Part shown: positions 20,593 to 31,167 of the stretch, piece by piece
Layout: the number at the start of each line of letters is the position of its first letter
Position numbering within the stretch: position 1 is the first letter of the stretch
Assembly: GCA_037447655.1 (NCBI GenBank)
Contig: JBBHKE010003142.1
Coordinates: forward strand, 1 to 50,279
Direction: 5' to 3'
Source: Zygnema cylindricum
Lineage: Eukaryota; Streptophyta; Zygnematophyceae; Zygnematales; Zygnemataceae
Length of the DNA stretch: 50,279 nt
Notes under the pieces: model-generated
The model's input: only the letters and a program-made list of their open reading frames with translations
What the model was told of the DNA's origin: nothing
The model's database searches: none
Position numbers and translations under genes: made by a program

Positions 20593-20705
20593 TGAACAAC
20601 TATGAAAAAAACTAATTGTACAAAATCTTCTCATGGTTTCATACTGAAGTACATAAAAAACGTCATATAAAGGCGTCGACTCGTGAAAGTGAATGGCTTC
20701 GACAC

Positions 20706-21620
20706 TGTAATAGGATTTCATACCTCTTAGAAAATCCCATTACTACAACCAATTTTAGCCAAACATTCCACGCATTGGAAAATTACACATTCACATTGGA
20801 AAGCACTCTCATAGAGAAATCAACTTTAAATTACAAGAAGCTTCTGTCCACATAACATTAACTTAGTCTCTTGCCCTCGTGGCTCAACCCTTCTTATTAA
20901 AATATACCACAGCTCTCCACTCTTAAATAATTTTATCTCTTAACTAGTAAAACACTACTTAGTTTGTAAGAGATTTCAGTGCAAAAATGTCATTGCTCCG
21001 ATTTGGTGTTATTTGCTCAATACCAAGATCAGTCAGAATTTCCACAAATTTTTCCAAAGGAAAAGATGATTACTCTCCTCTTAGACTTCACTATTTATCC
21101 ATCAGCGCACTGGACTCGCCAGACCAAAGTCAACGCTTCGTTGAACTTGGGCCAATCATTGATCAGCAAGGACTCAGATTGACCAATGCAAAAACGTGCG
21201 AAATCTCTTACTTACTACGTAGCATTTCTAACCAATCAAACATTACATTTCACTACGTAACATTTACGTGCAAAAGTGTGCGTCAAACGAAACGCAACTT
21301 CGCACGAACGTGCGTCGCAAATTTCCCACGCAAAACTTCATTCAAAATTCCATAAAGTGAAAGTGACGTTTCGTACTAAAATCGTACGAAATAAACCACC
21401 GTGCGTATTAAATGAAATATTGATTTCTTTGGTACTTTTCTAAACGTACGCTTGAAATTTGGCGTCTATTTTTTGACCCTTAACCCGTTTCAATAAACCC
21501 ACTTGTTAGTTTGATCCTACGTTGTCGTCTAAATACACCAATCGCTATAATTTTTGAAATACACCTCTAAAACGTGCAATTCTTTAGCGGAAGTCCACCA
21601 AATTCATTCCTCTATATTCA
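20706..21620 (-). repeat. Gypsy-2 3' LTR
   Basis: On the plus strand it starts TGTAATAGGA and ends CTATATTCA. It aligns along its length with 44605-45525, sharing for example 'taagagatttcagtgcaaaaatgt' split over 20967-20990 and 'cttaacccgtttcaataaaccca'. Substitutions and small indels are frequent. Confidence 0.85.
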
Positions 21621-21724
21621 TAATACCTAAATACCCTTTTATAAACAAGTTCGACCCGCTATTACAATTACATCATCCCCTCTACTTCTATATTTTTATC
21701 CCTCCAATACCTTTGTAAAAACTG

Positions 21725-22370
21725 TTAATTTTTATCTTCTAAAGTCAACTCATCTTTTAGCCTTCTTAAATAATGCACTTGGTAGAACATAGTATTTCCA
21801 ACCTTAAACCGTTGACCAACCCAATCTATTACCCATCTGCAGACCTCAGGTTCTATAATTATTGAGGGATCCAACTCCAATTCTCCTTCAGCTGGTCGAA
21901 GAGGTGCCGGTCTCAATTGCCTATGTGTATGACTGGATGATTTTTTGTTAAAGGCGAAAAGTCTAATTTGGCCGCAACTGACGGTATCATTTAGATTACT
22001 GTAAATGCTCCAATATAAGTAGGAGCAAATTTTTCCGTAAGATCATATTGTCCCTCGATTTTGCACTTGTAACGAGTTTTAGAAAGCGAAACATTGTCAC
22101 CTGTGCTTACCACCCAATCACCCCGTTTGCGGTTAGCATTTACTTCTTGCCTCCTTTGTGCCTCCACTAATGTATCCCGGACTATTTTCCAAACTCTTTG
22201 AATGTATTCCTTCTAAAACCTCTGTTCTCTTGAGTGACCTCTGTTATTAAGTCTAGCGCTTCTCTGGGTTGGTATTCGTATGCAACTTCAAATGGTGAGA
22301 ATCGTGTAATAGTATGTTTACATGAATTGTATACAAATTCCATTAATGGCAGTTTAGATTCCCATGTGTT
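21725..22370 (-). pseudogene. Gypsy-2 integrase C-terminal part
   Basis: Continues the integrase across the solo LTR. The piece next to the LTR reads WESKLPLMEFVYNS and then SPFEVAYEYQPREALDLI, typical of the end of the Ty3 integrase core. A GPY/F-like region follows (about 21960-22140) with stops and frame changes. The last piece (21725-21916) contains MFYQVHYLRRLKDELTLED, which could be a diverged chromodomain-like tail, but similarity is weak. Confidence 0.75.
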
Positions 22371-22375
22371 TTGAA

Positions 22376-23431
22376 TGTAGAAATTAATGGTTCATTTTAA
22401 GTATTTTCTAGGTCTAAATAGAAATATAGAAAGAAGCCGAGGCAGTCTACCTCTAACTTCTCTCTCCAACTCTCAAACTTGTCGCAGTCACTGAGAAATT
22501 GGAGAGTGAGCTAGAGCCATGGCTACCTAGGCTATCCAGAGGTTTACGGGAAAACATATATTAGCTAGGTGCTTATTTACTAAAAAGTATGTGCCGGCAA
22601 CGGGATTTGATCCTGGTATCTACCGGCCGGCAGACATGCAGTAGCTGGTAGCCTTAGCGGTTAAGTCTAAAAGTAGTGTTACGTACTATATGGTTTGATA
22701 ATTAATTAAACATTAATACGTAGGATAATTCATTTAACTGTAACTGTTTACGGGATACATAGATCTGGTAATGTAAAAGTACAGATTACGGTACGGATAA
22801 GAAATCAATACCACGCATTTATTTCGTAAGCGAAACAAATACCGCGCATGTATTTATTACGGCTACGATTAAATGTGAATTTAATCGGACGGCCGGAATT
22901 AGCGCCGAGATCGCGGAAGAAGATTTCGGCGGTTTTTGGTCATCGCCACATCGGATGACACGTGGCGGAATGACATTGGAGCGCGGCATCTCCGAGGATT
23001 AAGGGAGCGATTCCGGACATACCACGTGTCGACATTTAGGCCATGTCGTACAGTGTCCGTACATAAAGTACACCGGCAGTTGTACTTTTGGGTACGAAAC
23101 TATAATCTGATTGGTTCCGTACATCAGTAGATAGAGTCTGTGAGAGAGATAGGGCTTAGAAAAATTAGAAGATAGGACCCTCTCTCCCAGAGAGCTTCTG
23201 TACAAAAGGTCAACTTTGACCCTCCATAGCTTACTGCTCAGGGGAGCAAATTCAGAGATTCTTATTGCTATCGACTCAGGGGAGTCTTGCCTTCACAGGG
23301 GTGCAAGTGGTTAGAGTTTTTGTCTGCCAGGGTGGCAGTTGTTTTTGCAGAAACACAAAGAGGTCAGGATTATCCTAGAGGCTTCTTGGAAGCTGTCCAC
23401 TTTGAGGACTTATGGAGGTCTCAAAGTTTCA
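22376..23431 (+). repeat. Solo LTR of the copia-A family, TTGAA target duplication
   Basis: 1,056 bp starting TGTAGAAATTAATGG and ending in TTTCA. It is homologous over its full length, in inverted orientation on the plus strand, to the copia-A LTRs (26864-27911 and 32255-33302). A perfect 5-bp duplication TTGAA flanks it at 22371-22375 and 23432-23436, inside the gypsy-2 integrase. No internal sequence is present, so it is a solo LTR left by recombination between the two LTRs of a full element. Confidence 0.95.
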
Positions 23432-23436
23432 TTGAA

Positions 23437-24144
23437 CTCCACTACAAACAGTCTTAAGCATTTCCTCCAGTGTATGGTTAATCTTTACTGTCTGTCCATC
23501 AGTCTAAGGGTGATAAGAGGTACTCATTTGTAATTAAATGCCTAAATTTTGCTGCAATTTTTTTCCAAAATACAGACGTAAATTTAGAACCTCTATCAGT
23601 GACTATAGACAAGGGGACTCCATGATGTCTTACCAAGTTGTTAAAATATAACTTTGTAATATTTACAACTGAATGAGTAGTTTTACCAGAGATAGAGATT
23701 GCAATTTTATTGAACCCAACGACTACGACCATGATACTGCCATTTTTTTTTCTTTTAGATGTAGCTGGCATATTGACAATAAAATCCATATTGACAGATT
23801 CCTATGTTATTTCGGGGATATCCAAAGGTTTTAAAAAACCTCTAGGTTTTTGGTTACTAGGTATACTTTGTTGGCAAGGGACACAACTTTCCACGTGTTT
23901 TGACACCTTTTTTTGCCATTCCTAGCCAAAACAATCTACTCTGCAATCGACTAAGGGTTTTATCCCGACCTATATGTCCTAAATGCTCATGGGCTTTGTA
24001 TAAATGATTTTTTCTTAAGTCTCCTACTTCAGGAATGTAAAATATATCATTTATTTTCAAATACAATACACCATCATCTAGTCTAAAGTTTTTGACGTGC
24101 CTCTCATTGAATGGGTCAGAATTCCCTCTGAAATATTCATGCAA
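23437..24144 (-). pseudogene. Gypsy-2 integrase, zinc region and catalytic core
   Basis: The zinc region (23857-24144) shows HEHLGHIGRDKT and then loses frame just before the CxxC (ESCVPCQQS in the next frame). The core (23499-23789) has NMDFIVNMP with the first catalytic Asp and IVTDRGSKF with the second. Continuing in a shifted frame near 23500, the third motif reads TDGQTVKINHTLEE: the catalytic Glu that normally follows TDGQT is Val. The enzyme is dead both by frame and by residue. Confidence 0.85.
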
Positions 24145-24149
24145 ATCAC

Positions 24150-24321
24150 AACAAAATAAGGATACTTATCATAACCATTTGTAATAGCATCAAAAAAAAA
24201 TAATCCTGAACCATCACACTTATTTCAACCAATCATTTAAAGGATTTGCGACTACATTTGTCTTTCAATGAATATGTTTGACATTAAATTTGAAATATGC
24301 CAACTTTTGCATCCACTTAAC
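24150..24321 (-). pseudogene. Gypsy-2 RNase H, downstream part
   Basis: Reads QVKWMQKLAYFKFNVKHI followed by a degraded linker, the standard end of Ty3 RNase H. It is cut at its N-terminal side by copia-B. Joining it to 37621 through the shared target bases gives an uninterrupted RNase H frame locally (SYLQRLSDAQVKW). Confidence 0.8.
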
Positions 24322-24326
24322 CTGTG

Positions 24327-25428
24327 TGTTGAGATTTGAAACTTTAGTTCAAAAAATAGAACTATCAGAGGAGACAAAAAAAAGGCTTAGAATATTTTCT
24401 AAGTATTTTTATGTAATACTTACCTTTATAACTATTATAGTAGCAAAAGTAGAATAGAGTGTATCATACCTCTACAGGTTTTACGGAGTGGCGTCGACAC
24501 GCTTCATGCAGCAAACAATTCGAATCGCCGGAACAGACGGACGAAATGTGGTCTGGATACCTCGGAAAATATATGGTACAGCGACTTTTGGATTCATACG
24601 GATATCTTGGAAATATATTGTACGGAACATTTTTATGATCGTTAAATGGAAACGTCCGTATATTTCGGATATGTGTTGTACGATATGATTTATGATCATC
24701 AATTTCGAGTGGTGTCGACGGACGCGATTCACCTGGGACCCCAAGCATGATTCACGTGGGACCGCAATTGACGAGGCGTGATTTATGTGGGACCACAAGT
24801 GACGAGGTGTGATTCACATGGGACCACAAGTGACGAAACACTCAGATGTTTCGTACTACATTCCGACAGTCGGCTGGACTTTAGCAACTACCGTGACTAA
24901 GCATCTAGAACATTTTGTACGGTTTGCCATCTGAAAATATTTGAATAAACATTGTTTTGTAGTTTAGTGTAATAAAAATTAGTGTTTTATTAACTAGGTT
25001 TTTTGAGGTACTCACGGTACACTAAAGTATAGATTGGGTACTTTGTCGTTAGTCAGGGTAGTTTTGTAGTACGGTCACCCGAATTAGTGTGACCGGTAGA
25101 TACTCACATTGAGTATATAATTTAGGACAACCAATTTTGAATCATCCACTTTTGGGATTATGACATTTTAAGGGCAGGTTTTCAGAAACTTCTAGGAGTC
25201 ATATCTTATGGTTTACTGGGTCATTTGGGCTCCTATTTTGGGAATTATTAGTTTACTTTGTTGTGTATCATTGTGAGAAATATGAGGTATATTGGCCTTT
25301 TTGAGTCATATTTTGTGTGAAATGAAAGTTGGTTGTTGAGTAGGTGCTTGATAGTTTCTGATGTTTTCCATGTCTACTTCCACTACTACTGCTGGTCCTC
25401 CTCCTACAACGGTGGTTGTACAACAACA
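24327..25428 (+). repeat. Copia-B 5' LTR
   Basis: Starts TGTTGAGATTTGAAA and ends CAACAACA directly before the PBS. A TATA-like TATATAA at 25114-25120 lies about 240 bp before the gag ATG. 'gattcacctgggacc' and 'gtgacgagg.gtgatt' units repeat near 24725-24835. Confidence 0.88.
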
Positions 25429-26315
25429 TGTTATGGGCCTTGCGTCAAGAAATTCTATCTTCAATGGCAAAAAGTATGCGTACTGGGCGGCGATGGTTGA
25501 ATCTTCGTTTGAAACTGTTGACTTATTGGGGGACTTGGATGGCTCCCTTGATGAAACAAATGGAGTTGGGCGAAAAAGAATTCAATGGCAAAGAACAATC
25601 TAATTCTTTGTACTTCAAAAAATCTCATCATGTCTCATCTAAAAGTGAAGAAGGCGAATGATATTTGGAAATCACTAAAATTTGCTTTTGAGAAAGCGAA
25701 TGTTCAAGGGGTGCTCTTGGTGGGTGGAAAAATTTGGGGTTTCAATTACTTGGGGGGAACAAGGGTTGAGTATTGTGACAAATTTCGTGCATTTATTGAT
25801 GCACACTCTTCTACTGGGGGGTCTTTTTTTGGGTTTGAGCAGGCAGCTTTGCTTATTAGAGGACTTCCTAGTAGCATGAAAGGTGTGTATGCTCAGTTAA
25901 AGAGTTATGATAAAGCTAATTGGTTATTTCAATTAGCATATAATATTATATTCGAGGTAGAGTCTAAGACTAAACTCCTTGAAGGAGAAGGAAAGGTTGA
26001 AGCTTTGGAACAGACTTTAACAAAAGAGCTCAATTTAATCAGAATATGAATCAATTTAACCAAAATCAGAATCAATTTAATGAGTTTAATCAAAGGCCAA
26101 ATATACAATCTTCTATTGCTTGATTTTATTGTTCCAAGAAGGGTCATGGATACAAGTACTGTCCTAAGATAAAAAAGGCTAATGAAACAAGTTTATACAG
26201 GCCAGGTTGGCAGCAAAGCCAATATCACAAAAGCTTTTTTGGAAATCCTACTCGTGGAACTGCTATCTTTTCAGCTTCTGCAAGTGATGCAGATGAGTCT
26301 CTAAGCTTCAATCAT
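25361..26315 (+). pseudogene. Copia-B gag, starting inside the LTR
   Basis: The ATG at 25361 lies 68 bp inside the 5' LTR. The frame reads through the LTR end and the PBS: the PBS bases encode VMG in QQHVMGLASRNSIFNG. This matches the N-terminus of copia-A Gag (FQVMGPLSRVPIFNG). The frame shifts near 25590 and again near 26030. The gag_2-type body (DIWKSLKFAFEKAN, YCDKFRAFID) is followed by an Asn/Gln-rich spacer and a zinc knuckle near 26118-26165 whose first Cys codon is now TGA. A TAA at 26316 closes the frame shortly before the protease. Confidence 0.8.
25429..25439 (+). promoter_or_regulatory. Copia-B primer-binding site, half-tRNA initiator-Met type
   Basis: TGTTATGGGCC follows the LTR end CAACAACA. 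Ten bases, GTTATGGGCC, are complementary to the anticodon arm of plant initiator tRNA-Met (GGCCCATAAC, containing the CAU anticodon). This is the internal priming mode known for Drosophila copia and yeast Ty5. Confidence 0.7.
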
Positions 26316-26318
26316 TAA

Positions 26319-26858
26319 GAGGAAGCGAAGTTATTTGCTATAGTGGCAGCAATAGAGGGTTCCAAGAATGCACGATGGATCATGGACACGGGAGCATCGA
26401 CCCACATGTGCTGGAACAAGGCAACTTTTACAAATCTGCAACAAACGGCTCCAAAGAGTATATACTATGCTTGTGGCTTGAGTGAACAAACCTCAGCTCA
26501 GGGTGATGTATCTTTGATGGTAGATGTGGGGGGAAAGTCGGTAGAGAGAACTCTTCACAATATTTTGTATATTCCAGACTTTAAAAATAATATTTTCTCT
26601 ACATCCTTGGTGGAGAGCAAAGGCTTTGATGTCATTATGAAGGGAGGTAGACAGGTTGTTAGCAAGAAAAGAAAAATAGCAGTAATAGACACTTGAGATG
26701 CTAGCAAAATGTACGGCATGGACATGGCTGAATATAAGGGAAATGATGTCCTCTACTCAAGTGTCTAATCTGACAATGGGTTGTGGCATAAGAGATTAGG
26801 ACAAATGAATTATGATAGTCTAAAGAAAATGGCGAATTCAGTAAAAGTTGATGGAGTT
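26319..26858 (+). pseudogene. Copia-B protease and GAG-pre-integrase region, split by copia-A
   Basis: Protease active site MDTGASTHM at about 26382-26408, followed by the copia retropepsin end (NILYIPDFKNNIFS). After in-frame stops at 26694 and about 26766, the pre-integrase zinc region begins (LWHKRLGQMNYDSLKKM). It is cut at 26858/26859 by copia-A and resumes at 33308 with the CVGC half of the zinc site. Confidence 0.85.
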
Positions 26859-26863
26859 TCTCT

Positions 26864-27911
26864 TGAAACTGTGAGACCTCCATAAGTCCTCAGAATGGAC
26901 AGCTTCTAAGAAGCCTCTAAGATAATCCTGACCCCTTTGTGTTTCAGCAAATACAATTGCCACCCTGGCAGATAAAAACTCTGACCACCTGCACCCCTGT
27001 GAAGGCAAGACTCCCCTGAGTGGATAGCAAAAAGAATCTCTGAATTTGCTCCCGTGAGCAGTAAGTTATGGAGGGTCAAAGTTGACCTTTTGTACAGAAG
27101 CTCTTTGGGAGAGAGGGTCCTATCTTCTAGTTTTTCTAAGTCTTATCTCTCTCACAGACTTTATCTACTGATGAACGGAACCAATCACAATACAGTTCCG
27201 TACGCAAAAGTACAGCTGCCGGTGTACTTTATGTAAGGACATTGTACGACATGGCCTAAATGTCCACACGTGGAATGTTCGGATTCGCTCCTTTAATACT
27301 CGGAGATGACGCGCTCCAATGTAACATCGCCACGTGTCATCCAATGTGGCGATGCCCACAAACCGCCGAAATCTTCTTCCGCGATCTCGGCGCTAATTCC
27401 GGCCGTCCGATTAAACTCGCATTTGATCGTAGCCGTAATAAATACATGCACGGTATTTGTTTCGCTTACGAAATCAATGCGCGGTATTGATTTCTTATCC
27501 GTACCGCAATTCGTACTTTTACACTACCATATCTATGTATCCCGTTAACAGTTATAGTTAAATGATTTATCCTACGTGTACATGTTTAAATAATTATCGT
27601 ACTATATAATGCTTAAGAATAATTCTAGACTTAACGGCTAAGGCTACCGGCTATCTACTCTTTGTCGGCCGGCAGGTACCAGGATCAAATCCTGTCGCCG
27701 GCACATACCTTTTAGTAATTAATCCCCTAACTAAAATAAATTTCCCGAAAACCTCAGGATAGCCTAGGTAGCCATGGCTCTAGCTTCCTCTCCAATTTCT
27801 AAGTGACTGCGACAAGTTTGAGAGTTGGAGAGAGAAGTTAGAGGTAGACTACCTCGGCTTCTTTATTTCCATTCAGACCTAGAAAATACTTAAAAACCAT
27901 TAATTTCTACA
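26864..27911 (-). repeat. Copia-A 3' LTR
   Basis: On the plus strand it starts TGAAACTGTGAGACC and ends TTTCTACA. Same length as the 5' LTR and alignable throughout. It contains a tRNA-like segment at 27623-27713 (listed). Confidence 0.93.
27623..27713 (+). other. tRNA-like segment within the copia-A LTR
   Basis: TTAACGGCTAAGGCTACC loosely resembles a Pol III A-box region. The arm CCAGGATCAAATCCTGT resembles a T arm with a B-box (GGATCAAATCC), and a T4 run follows about 15 nt later. The same segment is in the other LTR (about 33015-33106) and in the solo LTR (about 22590-22672, inverted). An acceptor stem cannot be closed, so this is a tRNA-like fragment, not a gene. Confidence 0.35.
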
Positions 27912-27924
27912 CTCCCTTTATTTT
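27912..27924 (-). promoter_or_regulatory. Copia-A polypurine tract
   Basis: On the minus strand AAAATAAAGGGAG sits between the RNase H stop codon and the 3' LTR. This is the usual site for plus-strand priming. Confidence 0.8.
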
Positions 27925-28839
27925 CTAGTCAATCTTTAATTTCAGACCACACTTTTCTCTGCAGAAAATTAGCTTAGGGGAAGGCACAGGTTTGGTCATC
28001 ATATCTGCTACCATCTCACTATCTGGTCGGTACTCTAAACTGATTATTTTATTTTCTACTTTCTCTCTAACAAAGCTGAGTCTAATGTCCATATGTTTGG
28101 CTTTAAAATGATGTTTAGGATTGGCACAAATAGCAATTGCTGCCTGATTATCACAAAATATTTTCTGCACACCACTCTTAAGATGACCAAGTTCACCAAG
28201 TAAAGACTTGACCCACATCAATTCTTTTACAGCAGAGCAAGAGGCCATATACTCAGCCTCCATGGTGGACTGAGCAATAACCTTTTGCTGTTTGCTACTC
28301 CAACAGCAAACCCCATCACCCACATATAATACATATCCAAAAGTGCATCTCCTCATCGGAGCATCACCATAACTAGCATCACTCCAAGTAGTGATGTCAG
28401 TATTCTCCCCACCCAAATGCAACCATATATCCCTAGTTCCTATCAAGTATCTAAGGACTCTCTTAGCTGCCTCGCAATCCCTCTTAGTGGGAGCATTTAG
28501 ACTTCTACTCAGCACTCCTACAGCTGCAGCTAAATCCGGCCGGGTACAATTCATAAAATAGATTAGAATTCCCACTACTTGCTTGTAAGGAATAGTCTGC
28601 ATGAACTTCTGTTCTTCAGGAGATAATTCCTCGTCTAAGACTATGACTCTTTCTTCCTTACTCCCCTCACTTCCCTTCTTCAATTCCATTGGAGTTGTAC
28701 AACTATTAGCTTTTTCCATTTGAAATTTTTCAAGTATGTTCCTTATTGCTTTCTTTTGAGTCAATCTTATATTTTTTCTTTTTCGGTCTCTCTCTACTTG
28801 AATTCCCAAAATATATTTTGCTTCCCCTATATCCTTCAT
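27925..28839 (-). pseudogene. Copia-A RT C-terminal part and RNase H
   Basis: A 304-residue frame from MKDIGEAKYILGIQVERD to the polypurine tract. It carries the copia RT end (CTRPDLAAAVGVLSR) and RNase H with WSDASYGD, EAEYMA and DNQAAI, holding the catalytic acidic residues, then KHMDIRLSFVREK and VADMMTKPVP, the hallmark C-terminus of Ty1/copia. It is out of frame with the upstream RT by one base: a run of seven A near 28870-28876 (minus sense) where six would keep the frame. Otherwise well conserved. Confidence 0.9.
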
Positions 28840-28873
28840 TTCAAATCTCCCCTTAAGATCGGTTTTCAGTTTA

Positions 28874-29722
28874 TTAATTTTTTTCCATTGATTTACTTAA
28901 AACAAGCAAATCATCAACATAAATTGCAATAAATATAAAACCTTCCTTATCTTCGAAAACATAGATTGAGTGATCTGAGCTGATTCGGCTATATCCCAGA
29001 CCGATAAGAAACTCATCAAGCTTCTTATTCCACTGTCGATGCGCCTGTTTCAAACCATAAAGAAATTTAATCAGCCGGCATACCTTACTCTCCTCTCCTT
29101 CTTCCACAAACCCTTCGGGTTGTCGCATGAAGATCTCCTCTTCCAATTCTCTATGTAAAATGGTTGTTTTGATGTCCATCTGGTGCACGTCCATGTCTTC
29201 CGCTGCTGCCAGGCTGAGAAGTATGCGGACGGAGGGAAATCTAACCACCGGGGCAAAGGTTTCCTCGTAGTCAATTCCCTCATTTTGTGTAAATCCCTTT
29301 GCCACTAGTCGGGCCTTGTAGCGCTCGATTGTGTTATCTGGGTTCAGTTTAAATTTGAAAACCCACTTACAACCGATTGGTTTTCGGTTAGGTGGACAAT
29401 CCACCAGCTCCCAAGTATCGGCTGCCATAATTGAGGCCATCTCTTCATTGATGGTTGTCTTCTACCGATTTCTTTCTGGACAAGTCATCGCCTCTCCATA
29501 AGTTTGAGGTTCATCTTGATGAGATAGTTTAGTTACCTTGTTATTAACCTGTTTTTCTTGCAATCTTTTACTACTTCTCTTTCCCCCCTCAAAATCTAAG
29601 GCCGGAATAGATGGTTTTCGTGGATTCTTTCGAACAAACTCGGTGTCTCCCCTATCCCTTGATTCCGAATCAATTTCCACCACGTCTTCCGCTTCGGGTA
29701 GAGTTGTCACTGGAGTTTCCAC
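28874..29722 (-). pseudogene. Copia-A integrase C-terminal tail and RT
   Basis: One frame with an internal TAG. The first part (29462-29722) is the acidic/basic tail and the RT approach (EAMTCPERNR then stop). Copia-B has Trp at the stop position (ERNRWIEAA), so the stop is a Trp-to-TAG change. From 29440 the RT follows: WELVDCPPNRKPIGCKWVF, RLVAKGFTQ, EETFAPVVRFPSVR, HQMDIKTTILH, LYGLKQAHRQW and the catalytic IAIYVDDLLVLS (YVDD). In the HQMDVKTAFL motif the usual A-F reads T-I. It ends in the A-run frameshift at about 28874. Confidence 0.9.
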
Positions 29723-31143
29723 AGCCGAGTCCTTTTCGGACTTGCAAGAATGTCATCGTCTCCAAAACCTGGATAGTTTGGAAGCTCAAAGTCATCAGAA
29801 TTTTCTGACTCAAATCTGATTTTTACTGACTTCGTATATTTGAAGGGATCCACAGACTTTCCTTCATCCATAACTACTAGATGTTTTACTAAGATTATAT
29901 CATCCCTTTTTAGATCATAAACTCTATATCCTTTAACATCTTCATCATATCCTAATAAGTATCCCTGTTTTCTTTTAGGATCTAGCTTCCAATTAGACCG
30001 ATCTATATTTAGACTGAATACTTGACTGCCGAAAACCTTTAAGTGAGATATGTCTGGTTTCCGGCATGTCCATCTCTCAGAAGGTGTTTGATCTTTTATA
30101 GCTGAAGTAAGAACTCTATTTTTGAGATAATTAGCACAGTTCATTGCTTCTGCCCAAAACCTTTTTCCTATCTTTTTATCTGACAACATACTTCTAGCAG
30201 TATCATTTAGTGTTCTATTTAACCTTTCAGCTACCCCATTCTGTTTCGGATTTTTTGGAACTGTCTTTTGGTGTTGGACCCCATCTTCCCTCAAAAAATC
30301 CTCAAACTGGTTAGAAGTATACTCTCCAGCATTGTCACTCCTTACTCTCTTGATTGGAGTTTCATGGAGTTTTTCGCTCCATGCTTTATATTGTCTAAAA
30401 CAATCCTCAGCTTCTGACTTGTTTTTCAAAATATACACCCGGGAATACTGAGACCAATCATCAGTTATAGTCATCATAAATCTCTTCCCCCCCGGTGAGG
30501 GCACTCTAGCCGGTCCCCAAATATCTGTGTGTACTAGATCTAGAAGTTTTTTTCCATTATAGGTGGCAATTTTAGGAAAGGGTAATCTGTGTGCTTTACC
30601 TTGAGCACACCCACTACAATCACTTATATCATCACTCTCACTGAACTGAATCCCTTCCACCACTCCCATCTTTTTCATCTCTCTTAACTTATCTAGATTC
30701 ACATGCCCAAGCCTCTTATGCCACATCATAATATCATGAACACCAGCATAATAAAGTTTCTTCATTTCATTATTTAAGATCAGCCTAAACATCCCATGGC
30801 TACCTTTCTCAGCAATGAAATATACATCCTCCTCAAAACTAGCAGTAAAGACTCCTTCCCTAGTGCTAGTGAAAAAACCCTTATCATCTAATACAGATGT
30901 AGAGATAAGGTTTTTGTTCAGCTCCGGAATAAACAATACATCGGAGAATGTTAATATGGATGTCTTTCCTTCTACTAACACTTTCAGATCTACCGATCCT
31001 ACAAGAGTAGTGGTGACTATCCTGCCATCCTTGTACTCTATCTCTACGGTGGGAACCTTTCTTATCTTAGTGAACAGGTGCCTATCCTTACACATGTGCA
31101 TTGAGGCACCTGAATCTATAATCCAGCCTGCTTCACCTTTCAA
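29707..31143 (-). CDS. Copia-A protease and integrase (478-residue open frame)
   Basis: An open frame in the same register as gag, which ends 17 codons before the protease Asp at a TGA. Retropepsin active site DSGAS is at residues 10-14. The pre-integrase zinc site is H142-x4-H147 with CSGC at 176-179. The integrase core has D207 (HTDIWGP), D270 (RSDNAGEY) and E306 (NGVAERLNR), giving the D,D35E spacing expected for Ty1/copia. All catalytic residues are present. The frame ends at 29707 after a shift near 29735, where the continuing sequence is in the next frame. Methionine at 31143 is only the first Met in this frame; expression would need readthrough of the TGA at 31168-31170. Confidence 0.9.
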   Translation of the reverse strand: MKGEAGWIIDSGASMHMCKDRHLFTKIRKVPTVEIEYKDGRIVTTTLVGSVDLKVLVEGKTSILTFSDVLFIPELNKNLISTSVLDDKGFFTSTREGVFTASFEEDVYFIAEKGSHGMFRLILNNEMKKLYYAGVHDIMMWHKRLGHVNLDKLREMKKMGVVEGIQFSESDDISDCSGCAQGKAHRLPFPKIATYNGKKLLDLVHTDIWGPARVPSPGGKRFMMTITDDWSQYSRVYILKNKSEAEDCFRQYKAWSEKLHETPIKRVRSDNAGEYTSNQFEDFLREDGVQHQKTVPKNPKQNGVAERLNRTLNDTARSMLSDKKIGKRFWAEAMNCANYLKNRVLTSAIKDQTPSERWTCRKPDISHLKVFGSQVFSLNIDRSNWKLDPKRKQGYLLGYDEDVKGYRVYDLKRDDIILVKHLVVMDEGKSVDPFKYTKSVKIRFESENSDDFELPNYPGFGDDDILASPKRTRLWKLQ

Positions 31144-31167
31144 TCCACCGTAAGCACATTTCTGCCT

